DNA of 64,000 nt. It comes from Blautia hominis. GTDB lineage: Bacteria > Bacillota > Clostridia > Lachnospirales > Lachnospiraceae. Position numbers and translations under genes: made by a program. This document shows, piece after piece, positions 48,487 through 57,712 of this stretch (its first letter is position 1; each line of letters opens with the position of its first letter). The stretch is taken from the NCBI GenBank assembly GCA_002270465.1, contig NQOF01000011.1, forward strand, positions 1 through 64,000, written 5' to 3'. The notes under the pieces are model-generated. The model saw only the letters and a program-made list of their open reading frames with translations. It did no database searches and was not told where the DNA came from.

Positions 48487-49380
48487 TCAGATGATCTCCG
48501 CCTGTTTCAGTATTTCCCTGATCTTCTCTGTCTCATTCTCATCCGCGGAAAGCAGAGGCGCCGCACAGGCAGGATCCATCTCCACGCCGCACAGGACCAT
48601 GGCCTTTTTGATAATAGGTATAAACTGCTCCGCCACGTCGTAGATCGCCATCAGGCTGTCTATCTTCTGCTGATATGCCTGCATGGCCGCCAGATCATTA
48701 TTTCTGGCCGCTCCGGCAAATCCTGCTGCCACAGCCGGAGCAAAGTTGGAAAGCCCTGCAATACAGCCGTCCCCGCCGCTTAACACATTATGGGCAAAGA
48801 ACTCGTCAAAACCGGAATACACCAAAAATTCCGGAAACTCACGCTTAACAGCCTGGATTATGGCACGGGTATGTCCCATAGTTCCCACAGTATCTTTGAT
48901 CCCCACAATATTCTTATGTCTGCGCACCAGACCCAGAATCACTTCCGGTTTTAAATCGTATCCTGTTCTTGCAGGGAAATTGTAGAGCAGCACAGGTCCG
49001 TTCACACGGTCCGCCAGGCTGTCGTAGAAATTTTCCACCGCGCTGTCAGGCAGATTGAAGTAATATGGGGAAATCACCATCACACCGTCCGCCCCGGCAT
49101 CCAGGGCAAAATTGGAAAACTCCACGCACTCCTCAAACTCCATGCTGTTGGTACCGATGTAAACAGTGACTCTGTGGTCAATGCAGGCCACTGCTTCCCG
49201 CACCATATCTTTCTTTTCCTCCATGGGCAGCGCGAAAAATTCACCGATGCTGCCGAAAATCAGGATCCCGTCTATGCCTCCCTGAATCAGGTGTTCATAA
49301 ATCCTTTTATTGGCCTCTGTATCAATATGTCCGTTCTCATCCAGTGCCGTCACTACCGGTGTAATCCATTTTGCTTTCAT
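48487..49380 (-). CDS. dihydrodipicolinate synthase/N-acetylneuraminate lyase family protein
   Basis: The 297-residue TIM-barrel aldolase forms a Schiff base with pyruvate or another 2-oxoacid. The catalytic lysine is Lys162 in VGIKDTVG and the proton-relay tyrosine Tyr133 in LLYNFPARTG. The first-strand substrate motif reads GSIGEFFAL (43-51) where true DapA has G(T)TGE, so the normal Thr-Thr pair is Ser-Ile. This argues against lysine biosynthesis and for a catabolic lyase acting on another sugar acid or 2-keto acid. The start follows AGAGGAT. No catabolic partner is adjacent on this strand. Confidence 0.9.
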   Translation of the reverse strand: MKAKWITPVVTALDENGHIDTEANKRIYEHLIQGGIDGILIFGSIGEFFALPMEEKKDMVREAVACIDHRVTVYIGTNSMEFEECVEFSNFALDAGADGVMVISPYYFNLPDSAVENFYDSLADRVNGPVLLYNFPARTGYDLKPEVILGLVRRHKNIVGIKDTVGTMGHTRAIIQAVKREFPEFLVYSGFDEFFAHNVLSGGDGCIAGLSNFAPAVAAGFAGAARNNDLAAMQAYQQKIDSLMAIYDVAEQFIPIIKKAMVLCGVEMDPACAAPLLSADENETEKIREILKQAEII

Positions 49381-49474
49381 TGTCTTCTATCCTCTCTGTT
49401 ATTTGGTAAAAATTATAACACGCATTTTCCCATGAAACAACTTTCCGACGTGAGTTTTTATCCGGCTTTTTCTT

Positions 49475-49608
49475 GTAACTATTCAGTAGGTCTGGGCATT
49501 CACTGCGCTGACTGTAAGAAAGTGTACCACGGCCAAGCAAAAATCCTATCGCCAAAGGCGATCCTGCATGGATTTTTGTCTGTAACTGTGAGGGTACTGA
49601 AGAGTTAC
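49475..49608 (+). mobile_element. MITE of the GTAACTATTCAGT family, copy E
   Basis: Left end GTAACTATTCAGTAGGTC, right end GGGTACTGAAGAGTTAC. The 8-mer TTTTTCTT stands on both sides (49467-49474 and 49609-49616), a perfect target duplication. Internal hairpins ATCGCCAAAGGCGAT and CAAAAATCC/GGATTTTTG are the clearest of all copies. The gap 49381-49717 holds nothing else. Confidence 0.94.
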
Positions 49609-49717
49609 TTTTTCTTTATAAAACTTCTCTGCGGCATTGCGAAAAAGCTTGACTGAACCCCTATTTATATGTACAATATTTATATAATAGGTATTATTTT
49701 CCAACATTTTTTCGTCA

Positions 49718-50128
49718 TTATTCATGTAAACCGTGACCTTTACATGGGCTGTGGTCCTCTCCCTGACCGGTAATGTCAGACACCTTGTCCGCTGCTGTCT
49801 CAGAGAAAAACACGATCTCGGAAGGTTCCCCGGAGACATTTTCCCCGCGAAGTACCAGTCCGTTGCTGTTTTCCCTGTATGTAAGCGGCAGCAAACGGCT
49901 GTATACGCGTCCCTCTGCCTCATCCTGCACATGGACGGTAACCTGGGATGCCCGGATGTATTCCGTGTCTGCATTCCCATACAGCAGTTCCATTCTGGCA
50001 TCCAGGGCCTGCAGGATCTGTCTGTGAAGCTCACCTGACTGCCTGGGATCCTCCGCGCCGGCTGCGGCCATAAGGTAATCCAGCAGTCTTGCTACCTGAA
50101 GTTCAATCTCCTGATATAAATTCTCCAT
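49718..50128 (-). CDS. unassigned protein divergent from the aldehyde oxidoreductase operon
   Basis: A 136-residue, acidic cytosolic protein without a recognised family. The first 60 residues look helical (ELQVARLLDYLMAAAGAED, ILQALDARMELLYGN); residues 65-115 look beta-rich (VTVHVQDEAEGRVYSRLLPL). The start at 50128 follows AAAGGAG, which supports a real gene. It is transcribed away from the aldehyde oxidoreductase operon across a 156-bp gap, so shared regulation is possible, but I have no direct evidence for a role. Confidence 0.7.
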   Translation of the reverse strand: MENLYQEIELQVARLLDYLMAAAGAEDPRQSGELHRQILQALDARMELLYGNADTEYIRASQVTVHVQDEAEGRVYSRLLPLTYRENSNGLVLRGENVSGEPSEIVFFSETAADKVSDITGQGEDHSPCKGHGLHE

Positions 50129-50284
50129 GTTCTCTCCTTTCTCTCCGCCATCTTGTATATCTGCTATTATACAGGAAGAACAGCGGAAAGAAAAGATGTG
50201 ATACACTGCTACTTACGAGACATAATACCCCCCTGCTACCAGAACAGCCTGAAGGAACTGATAACAGCCAAAGGAGGTATCCAT

Positions 50285-53023
50285 ATGATCAAAAAAGTAT
50301 TGAAAATCAACGGTCTGCCCCGCACTTTAATTGTAAATGAGGAAGATTCCCTTGCCAAGGTCCTCCGTGAGCAGATGATGCTGACGGGATGTAAAGTAGG
50401 CTGCGGTCAGGGCCAGTGCGGTACCTGTACTGTCATCGTAAACGGTAAGGCAGTCCGCTCCTGTATCATGAAGATGGGCAGGCTGGAAGATGACTCGGAA
50501 ATTGAAACCATTGAGGGTATCGGCACCATCGACAATCTCCATCCCCTTCAGGTGGCCTGGATGGGACACGGATGTGCCCAGTGCGGGTTCTGTTCACCCG
50601 GATTTATCATGTCCGCCAAAGTTCTTCTGGAAGAAAATCCTTCCCCCACCCGTGAGGAAGTGCGCCACTGGTTCCAGGTACACAGGAATCTGTGCCGCTG
50701 TACCGGATATAAACCTCTGGTGGATGCCGTTATGGACGCGGCTAAAGTCCTGAGAGGCGAAATGAAAAAAGAAGACCTGATCTTCAAGCCGGTGGGCAAC
50801 AAGATACTGGGAACCAGCTATATCCGTCCGTCAGCCCTGAAGAAAGTAACCGGAACCTGGGATTACGGCGCTGACATGGCGCTGCAGATGCCCCCGAACA
50901 CGGCACGGCTGGCGCTTGTACAATCAGAGATCCCCCATGCAGTCTTAAAGGGTGTTGATCATTCCGAAGCAGAAAAGATGCCCGGCGTAATCAAAGTCAT
51001 CACCGCAAAGGATGTAAAGGGAAAGAACCGCATCAGCGGCCTTATCACATTTGCCAACAACAAAGGGGACGGCTGGGACCGCCCGATCCTCTGTGATGAG
51101 AAGATTTTCCAGATAGGGGATGCGGTGGCCATGGTAGCTGCCGACACGGAGGAACACGCAAAGGAAGCGGCAAAGAAAGTCAAACTGGACCTGGAACCTC
51201 TTCCCGCCTATATGAGCGCACCGGAAGCAATGGCTGAGGATGCCATTGAGATCCATCCAGGAACACCGAATATTTACTATGAGACCAACTGTATCAAAGG
51301 GGAGGAAACAGGCCCGATCATGGAGTCTGCGCCCTACGTGGCTGAAGTGGAGACCTACAGCAGCCGCCAGCCTCACCTTCATCTGGAACCGGACTGCGGT
51401 TTTGCTTATATAGATGAGGAGGGCAGGCTTACCGTACACTCCAAGAGCATTGGTATCCACCTGCACTCTGCCATGATCACTGCCGGCATCGGTATTGAAC
51501 CGGACAAATTCCGGCTTGTGCAGAACCCCTCAGGCGGAACCTTCGGATATAAGTTCAGCCCCACCATGGAAGCCCTTCTGGGCGTTGCCTGTCTGGCGCT
51601 GGACGGACGTCCCTGTTCCCTGGTTTACGATATGTACCAGAATATCACCTATACCGGAAAACGCAGCCCGGCCTTTATGAACATCCGTATGGCGGCAGAT
51701 GAAAACGGCAGATTCCTGGCACTGGAAGGTGACAATTATATTGACCACGGCCCGTACTCCGAGTTCGGTGACCTGCTGACCATGCGTCTGTCACAGTTTA
51801 CAGGTGCAGGATATGACATCCGTAATATCCGCAACAAAAGCCAGACCGTATGTACCAACCATGCCTGGGGCTCCGCCTTCCGCGGTTACGGTTCTCCCCA
51901 GTCCTATATGGGCTCTGAGGTCTGCATCGATGTTCTGGCAGAAAAGATGGGCATTGACCCCTTTGAGCTGCGGTACCGCAACATTTACCGGAAAGGAAGC
52001 GGATGCACCACACCTACAGGACAGGAACCTGAAGTGTACTGTCTGGAGGAAATGTATGAGAAAGCGCGGCCTGTCTACTATGAAGCAAAGGAAAGGCTTG
52101 CAAAAATGAACACTGACAAGTTCCGGTACGGCGTAGGCTTTGCCAGCGGCATCTACGGCTGCGGCCTGGACGGCAAGGACAGTTCCTTTGCCAATATCCG
52201 CCTGAATCCTGACGGAACCTGTACGGTCTACAACTCCTGGGAAGACCACGGACAGGGCGCTGATATCGGTGCGCTGACCATGGCCCATGAAGTTCTCAGG
52301 GAAGCCGGATTCACACCGGAAATGATCAAGCTGGTGCAGAACGATACAGCCCTCACACCCGCATCCGGACCTGCGGGGGGAAGCCGTTCCAATGTGGTTA
52401 CGGGTAATGCCACACGTGTGGCAGCGGAAATGCTTTTAAATGCCATGAGAAAGGACGACGGAACCTTCCGCACCTATGAGGAGATGACAGCGGAAAACAT
52501 CCCCACTTACTATGAAGGCACATGGGCTGCCGCAGCCTGCACGGACTGCGACCTGGAGACAGCCCAGGGTGCACCGTTCAGCAATTACATGTACGAACTG
52601 TTTATCCCTGAAGTGGAAGTCAACATGGAAACCGGAAAAGTGCGTGTCATCCGCCTGACCACGGTATGCGACTTTGGAACCATTATCAACAAGATCGTGG
52701 TGGACGGCCAGGTCTACGGCGGCTGTACACAGGGTATCGGACTTGCGCTCACTGAGGACTTTGAGGATTACAGCAAACATACCACCTTAAAAGGATGCGG
52801 TATCCCTTATCCTGAGGATGTACCTGATGACTTCAATATCATATATACGGAAACCTCCAGGCCTTTAGGCCCGTTCGGGGCATCCGGCTGCGGAGAAGGC
52901 CCGCTCACTGCCGGCCATCCGGCTATATTAAGTGCCATCTATAACGCCACCGGCGCAAGGGTACTGGAAATCCCCGCACGGCCTGAAAAGGTAAAAGAAG
53001 CCATCAAAGCTTTGAAACAGTAG
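50285..53023 (+). CDS. mop: molybdenum-dependent aldehyde oxidoreductase (MOP type)
   Basis: The 912-residue single-chain enzyme of the xanthine oxidase family oxidises aldehydes to carboxylic acids with a molybdopterin cytosine dinucleotide cofactor and two [2Fe-2S] clusters. Cluster ligands are Cys40, 45, 48, 60 and Cys97-Ala-Gln-Cys100, Cys103, Cys137, Cys139. The positions 40/45/48/60 and 100/103/137/139 equal those of Desulfovibrio gigas MOP (907 residues). The molybdenum domain starts near 190 (LGTSYIRPSALKKVTG) and has NQPHLHLEP-like RQPHLHLEPD, FRGYGSPQS and the catalytic glutamate near 871 in GCGEGPL. No FAD domain is present, so another protein must take the electrons. The start at 50285 follows AAAGGAGG; the longer frame has none. 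It leads the operon. Confidence 0.96.
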   Translation: MIKKVLKINGLPRTLIVNEEDSLAKVLREQMMLTGCKVGCGQGQCGTCTVIVNGKAVRSCIMKMGRLEDDSEIETIEGIGTIDNLHPLQVAWMGHGCAQCGFCSPGFIMSAKVLLEENPSPTREEVRHWFQVHRNLCRCTGYKPLVDAVMDAAKVLRGEMKKEDLIFKPVGNKILGTSYIRPSALKKVTGTWDYGADMALQMPPNTARLALVQSEIPHAVLKGVDHSEAEKMPGVIKVITAKDVKGKNRISGLITFANNKGDGWDRPILCDEKIFQIGDAVAMVAADTEEHAKEAAKKVKLDLEPLPAYMSAPEAMAEDAIEIHPGTPNIYYETNCIKGEETGPIMESAPYVAEVETYSSRQPHLHLEPDCGFAYIDEEGRLTVHSKSIGIHLHSAMITAGIGIEPDKFRLVQNPSGGTFGYKFSPTMEALLGVACLALDGRPCSLVYDMYQNITYTGKRSPAFMNIRMAADENGRFLALEGDNYIDHGPYSEFGDLLTMRLSQFTGAGYDIRNIRNKSQTVCTNHAWGSAFRGYGSPQSYMGSEVCIDVLAEKMGIDPFELRYRNIYRKGSGCTTPTGQEPEVYCLEEMYEKARPVYYEAKERLAKMNTDKFRYGVGFASGIYGCGLDGKDSSFANIRLNPDGTCTVYNSWEDHGQGADIGALTMAHEVLREAGFTPEMIKLVQNDTALTPASGPAGGSRSNVVTGNATRVAAEMLLNAMRKDDGTFRTYEEMTAENIPTYYEGTWAAAACTDCDLETAQGAPFSNYMYELFIPEVEVNMETGKVRVIRLTTVCDFGTIINKIVVDGQVYGGCTQGIGLALTEDFEDYSKHTTLKGCGIPYPEDVPDDFNIIYTETSRPLGPFGASGCGEGPLTAGHPAILSAIYNATGARVLEIPARPEKVKEAIKALKQ

Positions 53024-53035
53024 TTTAAAAACACC

Positions 53036-53063
53036 CATAGGAGGGCGCTTCGGCGCCTTCCTT
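53036..53063 (+). promoter_or_regulatory. UUCG-capped hairpin between operon genes 1 and 2
   Basis: AGGAGGGCGC, TTCG, GCGCCTTCCT: a 10-bp stem with a stable tetraloop and no T run. It may protect the mop message or partly stop transcription, which would keep mop more abundant than the accessory genes. Confidence 0.7.
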
Positions 53064-53086
53064 ACATAAAAGGCAGGAGGGATCCC

Positions 53087-55336
53087 ATGCTTGAACTGAA
53101 CCAGCAAAAATTACATGAACTGGAAGCGAAATGCACGAAAGAACAGCCGCCTGCTGCCATGGCCGCCTGTCCCCTTCATGTGGACTGCCGGGAAATATGC
53201 CGGGCCATCGCTGTCTCCGATTTTTCCAGAGCCAGAGAACTGTACGAAAAAAATGCGGTCTTTCCCGGTATTTTGAGTTATTTGTGCGAGGAACCATGCC
53301 AAAATGCCTGTATCAGAAAAGAACACGGTGATCCCGTAAGCTTACGCCTGCTGGAATGTGCCGCGCAGGCCTATGGTTCCCTGAAGAAAAAAAGAACGTT
53401 CCTCTCTAAAAGAGCTGAGAAAGCCGCAATCGTAGGAGCGGGCCTGACCGGGCTGGCTGCCGCGCTTGAATTAGGGAAAAAGGGCTATTCTGTCACCGTG
53501 TTGGAACAGGCCCCGAAACCCGGCGGTTTTCTGCTGACAGAAAGACGCCTGCCCCGGGAGATCCTGGAAAAGGACCTGGAGCGGCTGAATGAGTATAAAA
53601 TTGAAATCCACACCCTTAATAGGGTTGATCATATAGAGACTCTCACGGCGCAGTACGATGCTGTTTTACTGGCCTGGGGGCTTCATACACCGGCTGTACA
53701 TGCGGATGCCGTAACCTTTGCTGCCGATGAGGACAAGCTGTTTGCAGCGGGAGATGCCGTAAAAAGCAGCAGCGGAACTATACCGGATGCCATCTCTGAA
53801 GGCAGACGCGCGGCCATCTCCATGGACCGTTATCTCAAAAAAGTATCGCTCACCGCAGGCCGGGAGGGGGAAGGGGCATTTCGCACTACACTCCAAGTCA
53901 CGGGAAAAGATGTGGAGTCTTTAAACTCCCGCCTATCATCCCGGCTCCCCTCAAAAGAGGAGGCCGTACAGGAGGCCTCCCGCTGTCTGGAATGTACCTG
54001 TACGGACTGCATTGACGCCTGCGCCTTTATGCGCCGCTACAAAGCCTGGCCAAAGAAATATCTGAGGGAAGTATACAACAACCTGGCTATCGCCATGGGT
54101 ACCAGGCACGCCAACAAAATGATAAATTCCTGCAGCCTCTGCGGGCAGTGTGCCTCTGTTTGCCCCCATGGTTTAGACCTGGGCGAGGTGATACAGGAGG
54201 CCAGGAATATCATGGTATCCCAGAATAAAATGCCTTCCTCAGCCTTTGAATTCGCCTTGAACGACCTGACCTTTTCAAACTCAGAGCACTGCTTTCTTGT
54301 GAAGCCTGACCCTGAGAATGTCAAACCCGCCTATGTGTATTTTCCGGGCTGCCAGCTTGGGGCTTCCACCCCGGAGACTGTATGGCAGTCTTACAATGAC
54401 CTCCGCGCCCGCCTTTCCGGGGGGACCGGCATAATACTGGGCTGCTGCGGCATTATGGCAAAATGGGCCGGACGCGGGGATATCTATGAAAAGACAGTCC
54501 TGCAGCTTAAAACTGCCTGGGAAAGCCTGGGATGCCCTGAAGTGATCACCGCATGTCCTGCCTGCCTTACCTCTCTTTCGGAGGCGGTTCCGCAGATGCA
54601 CTGTACAGGTATCTGGGAAATCCTGCATACGATGGGCCTGCCGGTGACAGCGCATACCGGGGATATATCCCTGAGGATCCATGATGCCTGCCAGGCAAGA
54701 AATTCTCCCCGGATCAGAGAGCAGGTCAGGCATCTGGCCCGTTCCATGGGATGCAGCATATCAGAAGGCCCCTATACAGGGGCGTCCTCCAGCTGCTGCG
54801 GTTACGGCGGACTGACACAGTTCTCCAATCCCACACTGGCAGATGAGATGGCGGGGCAGTGCGTCTCGGATTCCGATACTGCCTTTCTTACATACTGCAT
54901 TAACTGCCGGGACCGCTTCCTCAGACAGGGAGCGGAGGCTTACCATATACTGGAACTCATTTACCCTTCTTCCCATGAAGAACACAGATGGCCTTCCTAC
55001 TCTGTAAGACAGCAGAACCGTATGTACTTAAAACGCAGGCTGTCAAAAGAGCTGTGGGGGGAACTAACTAAAGGAGAGATGCCCTTGAAATTATTTTATG
55101 ACAGTGAGACCGCGGACCTGCTGGAAAAACGCATGATCTTAGAGCGGGATATCTGCTCTGTCATCGAAGCGGCTGAAAAGGACCGGGAACGGATACGTGA
55201 TACCAGGAGCGGCCTGTGCATTGCACATAAGAAGGTGGGGAATGTCACGTTCTGGGTATGGTACCTGCCCAGGGAGGACGGATATGAAATCCGCAGGGTA
55301 TATGCACATCGTATGGAAATCAAAGGGGATATATAA
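53087..55336 (+). CDS. FAD/NAD(P)-binding Fe-S oxidoreductase, DVU_1558 type
   Basis: The 749-residue protein has three parts. Residues 25-110 hold a GltD-like double-cluster segment (Cys28, 34, 38 and Cys67, 71, 75). Residues 112-300 are a pyridine-nucleotide disulfide oxidoreductase core with GAGLTGLAAA (117-126), which looks shorter than usual. Residues 300-640 resemble the heterodisulfide reductase D/GlpC type: CLECTCTDC, CSLCGQCASVCPHG, and two CCG domains (GCCGIMAKW; SCCGYGG). The C-terminal 100 residues are unassigned. It is the natural candidate to pass electrons between MOP and NAD(P) or a ferredoxin pool, since MOP has no flavin. It lies 63 bp after mop and overlaps the next gene by 1 nt. 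Confidence 0.9.
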   Translation: MLELNQQKLHELEAKCTKEQPPAAMAACPLHVDCREICRAIAVSDFSRARELYEKNAVFPGILSYLCEEPCQNACIRKEHGDPVSLRLLECAAQAYGSLKKKRTFLSKRAEKAAIVGAGLTGLAAALELGKKGYSVTVLEQAPKPGGFLLTERRLPREILEKDLERLNEYKIEIHTLNRVDHIETLTAQYDAVLLAWGLHTPAVHADAVTFAADEDKLFAAGDAVKSSSGTIPDAISEGRRAAISMDRYLKKVSLTAGREGEGAFRTTLQVTGKDVESLNSRLSSRLPSKEEAVQEASRCLECTCTDCIDACAFMRRYKAWPKKYLREVYNNLAIAMGTRHANKMINSCSLCGQCASVCPHGLDLGEVIQEARNIMVSQNKMPSSAFEFALNDLTFSNSEHCFLVKPDPENVKPAYVYFPGCQLGASTPETVWQSYNDLRARLSGGTGIILGCCGIMAKWAGRGDIYEKTVLQLKTAWESLGCPEVITACPACLTSLSEAVPQMHCTGIWEILHTMGLPVTAHTGDISLRIHDACQARNSPRIREQVRHLARSMGCSISEGPYTGASSSCCGYGGLTQFSNPTLADEMAGQCVSDSDTAFLTYCINCRDRFLRQGAEAYHILELIYPSSHEEHRWPSYSVRQQNRMYLKRRLSKELWGELTKGEMPLKLFYDSETADLLEKRMILERDICSVIEAAEKDRERIRDTRSGLCIAHKKVGNVTFWVWYLPREDGYEIRRVYAHRMEIKGDI

Positions 55337-55557
55337 TGTCAGAAAAATACTATGAAACTTATGCGTTTGAACCCGGCAGCCTTGTCTGCGACAAATGCGG
55401 CACGGCACTTGAACCGGGTGAGGTGGTGCTGCACTATATGGGAAACGATTTCCCTATTGAAATGCCGAAATGTCCTGTCTGCGGACAGGTCTTCATTCCG
55501 GAGGAACTGGCAACCGGGAAAATCCTGCAGGTAGAACAGGCATTGGAGGATAAATGA
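55336..55557 (+). CDS. small CxxC protein, DVU_1557 type
   Basis: The 73-residue protein has two CxxC pairs, CDKC near 18-21 and CPVC near 46-49, the layout of a zinc ribbon or rubredoxin-like site. Between them is GEVVLHYMGNDFPIEMPK. It is named as a redox protein in the Desulfovibrio aldehyde oxidoreductase neighbourhood; whether it binds zinc or iron is not shown. Start and upstream stop overlap as TAATG, so it is translationally coupled to the Fe-S protein. Confidence 0.87.
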   Translation: MSEKYYETYAFEPGSLVCDKCGTALEPGEVVLHYMGNDFPIEMPKCPVCGQVFIPEELATGKILQVEQALEDK

Positions 55558-55561
55558 CTAA

Positions 55562-56215
55562 ATGACAGAATTAAAGGAAAATGACATCTGGGCAGACCAG
55601 GCGGCCTCCCATCCGGGAGGTAAGATGCTGACCAAAAGAATGATACAAAAGGCGCTCCAGGGAGGGTGGCTGGCAAACCACTGCCGGCTTCTGGATCTGG
55701 GTTGCGGCAGCGGGGAGACAGTAAGACTGCTCCGCGGCATGGACTTTAACGCTGAGGGCATTGATCTTAGAGCTGATCTAAACCAAGCCCATCTGGTAAG
55801 AGGGGACGCGTCCCTGCTCCCATGGGAGGCAGAAAGTTTTCAGGGGGTCCTGGCGGAATGCACTTTATCCGTAACCGGAACCGAACAGGTACTGCCTGAG
55901 GTCCTGCGGATCCTGGAGCCGGGAGGCATCTTTCTGGTATCCGATCTCTTTGAACTCGGGTGCCGGCCTTCCTGGCCTGAGAAGTATGATCTTGAGCTTT
56001 TGTATCTGGAGAATGCAACACCTTGTCTGAGAAATTACATCAGTGAGTGGATCTGGAAACAGGAACGAGCCTGTCCGCCCCTCTGTCTTGGGGGCCGGCG
56101 GATCTCTCCCGATGATCTGACTTACTACTATGCAATACTGCGAAAGAGAAAGGGGGCAGGATACTTTAATGGAACTCAGAGAATATCTGATGGAGTTAGG
56201 AATGCAGGGCTTTGA
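55562..56215 (+). CDS. class I SAM-dependent methyltransferase, DVU_1556/TrsM type
   Basis: The 217-residue cytosolic enzyme has the SAM-binding motif LLDLGCGSGET at about 43-53, the acidic motif GIDLRAD near 66-72, the post-motif GDASLLPW near 82-89 and LRILEPGGIFLVSDLFELG near 114-132. It lies 4 bp after the small CxxC gene, and its last 47 nt overlap the next gene. The methylated substrate is unknown; it is conserved beside aldehyde oxidoreductase in Desulfovibrio, so a pterin, a cofactor intermediate or a protein side chain are all possible. Confidence 0.9.
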   Translation: MTELKENDIWADQAASHPGGKMLTKRMIQKALQGGWLANHCRLLDLGCGSGETVRLLRGMDFNAEGIDLRADLNQAHLVRGDASLLPWEAESFQGVLAECTLSVTGTEQVLPEVLRILEPGGIFLVSDLFELGCRPSWPEKYDLELLYLENATPCLRNYISEWIWKQERACPPLCLGGRRISPDDLTYYYAILRKRKGAGYFNGTQRISDGVRNAGL

Positions 56216-56597
56216 GTGCAGCCAGATCCTCATGCTGCTGGCCCTGGAAACGGACGGCTGTGAAAACCCTGACCTGGTACGGGCAATGAGCGGACTTACC
56301 GGAGGAATGGGGCACTGCCGGAAGGAATGCGGCGCACTGACCGGAGGCTGCTGCGTACTGGGATATTTCGCCGGAAGAGGAAGCACGGAGGAGATGGAAC
56401 ATAATCGGTTTACACAGATTGTAAAGGATTATGTAAACTGGTTTCAGGAGCAGTACGGCACTTTGGAGGGAAATACAGACTGCCGCTCCATACTGGGAGA
56501 AGATTTCTCCAAAACTTTTGCTGTATGCCTTCCCATACTGGAAGCGTGCCAGGAAAAATTGACAGCGCTTTTAAGCGAGAATGGTGTGATTGATTGA
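56169..56597 (+). CDS. C-GCAxxG-C-C family protein, DVU_1555 type
   Basis: The 142-residue protein belongs to the family named for its cysteine pattern. Here the ligands are in GFECSQI near 13-19 and HCRKECGALTGGCCVLGY near 48-65, and a late cysteine pair stands near 100 and 125 (TDCRS, ACQEK). Members probably bind an iron-sulfur cluster or another metal. The start at 56169 follows an AGGGGGCAGG site and overlaps the methyltransferase gene; its stop overlaps the next gene by 4 nt. Confidence 0.88.
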   Translation: MELREYLMELGMQGFECSQILMLLALETDGCENPDLVRAMSGLTGGMGHCRKECGALTGGCCVLGYFAGRGSTEEMEHNRFTQIVKDYVNWFQEQYGTLEGNTDCRSILGEDFSKTFAVCLPILEACQEKLTALLSENGVID

Positions 56598-57712
56598 GTG
56601 AAAAAAAATACGAAAATATTTATGTACTGATCGCGGCTGCCGGTTGTTCCCGGCGCATGAAGCAGTTTAAGCCGCTGCTGCCGCTGCATGACATGTGTAT
56701 TCTGGAGTCCACCCTGAAGAATTTTCAGGATGCGGGACTGCACAATATTATAACTGTTGTGGGATACCGGAAACAAAAGATGATTCCCATTCTAAAAAAA
56801 GCCGGTGTCCTTATTGTGGAAAATAACGCCTATGATGAGACAGACATGCTGGAGTCCATACGTCTCGGACTGCAGTCCGTCCCGCCCTGGGCCGATGCCG
56901 TATTTCTATGCCCTGCTGATGTGGCCCTTGTGTCCCCTTTTACCGTACAGGAACTCATTGCACATCACAGGGCATTTCCGTCTTCTGTTCTGCTGCCTGC
57001 TTATCACGGGGAATGCGGGCACCCGCCCCTTTTTACCAGGCCTGTCATGGAGGCCCTGACTCACTACAAGGGGGACAAGGGGATGCGCGGTGTGCTGGAG
57101 ATGTTTCAGGATGACACAGAGATCCTTGAAGTACCTGATCCGGAGATCCTGGAGGATGCAGACCTGCCCAAGGACTATGAACGCCTGAAGGCTGCCGCAA
57201 AGAACAGGGCAGTTCCCAGCGTCCGGGTGTGTGAGGATATATGGGATTACGTGAAGACGCCCTCCCGGGTCCGGGCGCACTGCAGAGCGGTGGAGAGAAC
57301 CGCACTGAAACTTGCAGAAGCATATGAAGCCCGACACGATAGCCGGAGCAGCAGCCTTATAGATATTACGGTGCTGTCAAGGGCGGCACTTCTGCATGAT
57401 ATGCTGAAAACACAGCCACACCATGCCAAAGCCGCTGCGGACATGCTGGAACTTATGGGATACTGCGGTGTGGCCGGATGTGTGCGGTACCACAAACAGC
57501 TTCCCACGCATTTTCGGGACACTGTGAATGAAACCACCCTGCTCTATCTGGCTGACCGGCTGGTGATCGAGGACAGAAGTGTAAGTCTTACGGAACGTTT
57601 CCTGCAGAAGAAGGCAGGATTTACTGGAAATACGGAGGCACTGGAATGTCTGGAAAGAGACAGGAAAACCGCGGAACATCTGTATGAATTGATAAGGGGT
57701 GAAAAGCCATGA
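56594..57712 (+). CDS. MobA/MocA-like nucleotidyltransferase fused to an HD domain, DVU_1551 type
   Basis: The 372-residue protein has an N-terminal NTP-transferase domain (1-200) with the nucleotide loop LIAAAGCSRRMKQFKP near 12-27 and the metal site CPADVALVSP near 107-116, like MocA and MobA. The C-terminal part (205-372) is an HD-type phosphohydrolase fold with HCRAVERTALKLAEAY, HDMLKTQPHH and YHKQLP. MOP needs molybdopterin cytosine dinucleotide, so a CTP:molybdopterin cytidylyltransferase role fits the first domain. The HD domain may hydrolyse a nucleotide or pyrophosphate product. The start is a TTG at 56594 overlapping the previous stop; its own stop overlaps the next start (ATGA). 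Confidence 0.9.
   Translation: MSEKKYENIYVLIAAAGCSRRMKQFKPLLPLHDMCILESTLKNFQDAGLHNIITVVGYRKQKMIPILKKAGVLIVENNAYDETDMLESIRLGLQSVPPWADAVFLCPADVALVSPFTVQELIAHHRAFPSSVLLPAYHGECGHPPLFTRPVMEALTHYKGDKGMRGVLEMFQDDTEILEVPDPEILEDADLPKDYERLKAAAKNRAVPSVRVCEDIWDYVKTPSRVRAHCRAVERTALKLAEAYEARHDSRSSSLIDITVLSRAALLHDMLKTQPHHAKAAADMLELMGYCGVAGCVRYHKQLPTHFRDTVNETTLLYLADRLVIEDRSVSLTERFLQKKAGFTGNTEALECLERDRKTAEHLYELIRGEKP

Noticed and set aside
50129-50284. Molybdenum-cofactor riboswitch before the aldehyde oxidoreductase gene
   Set aside because: The gap is too short and lacks the paired blocks of that class; I see only the ribosome binding site.
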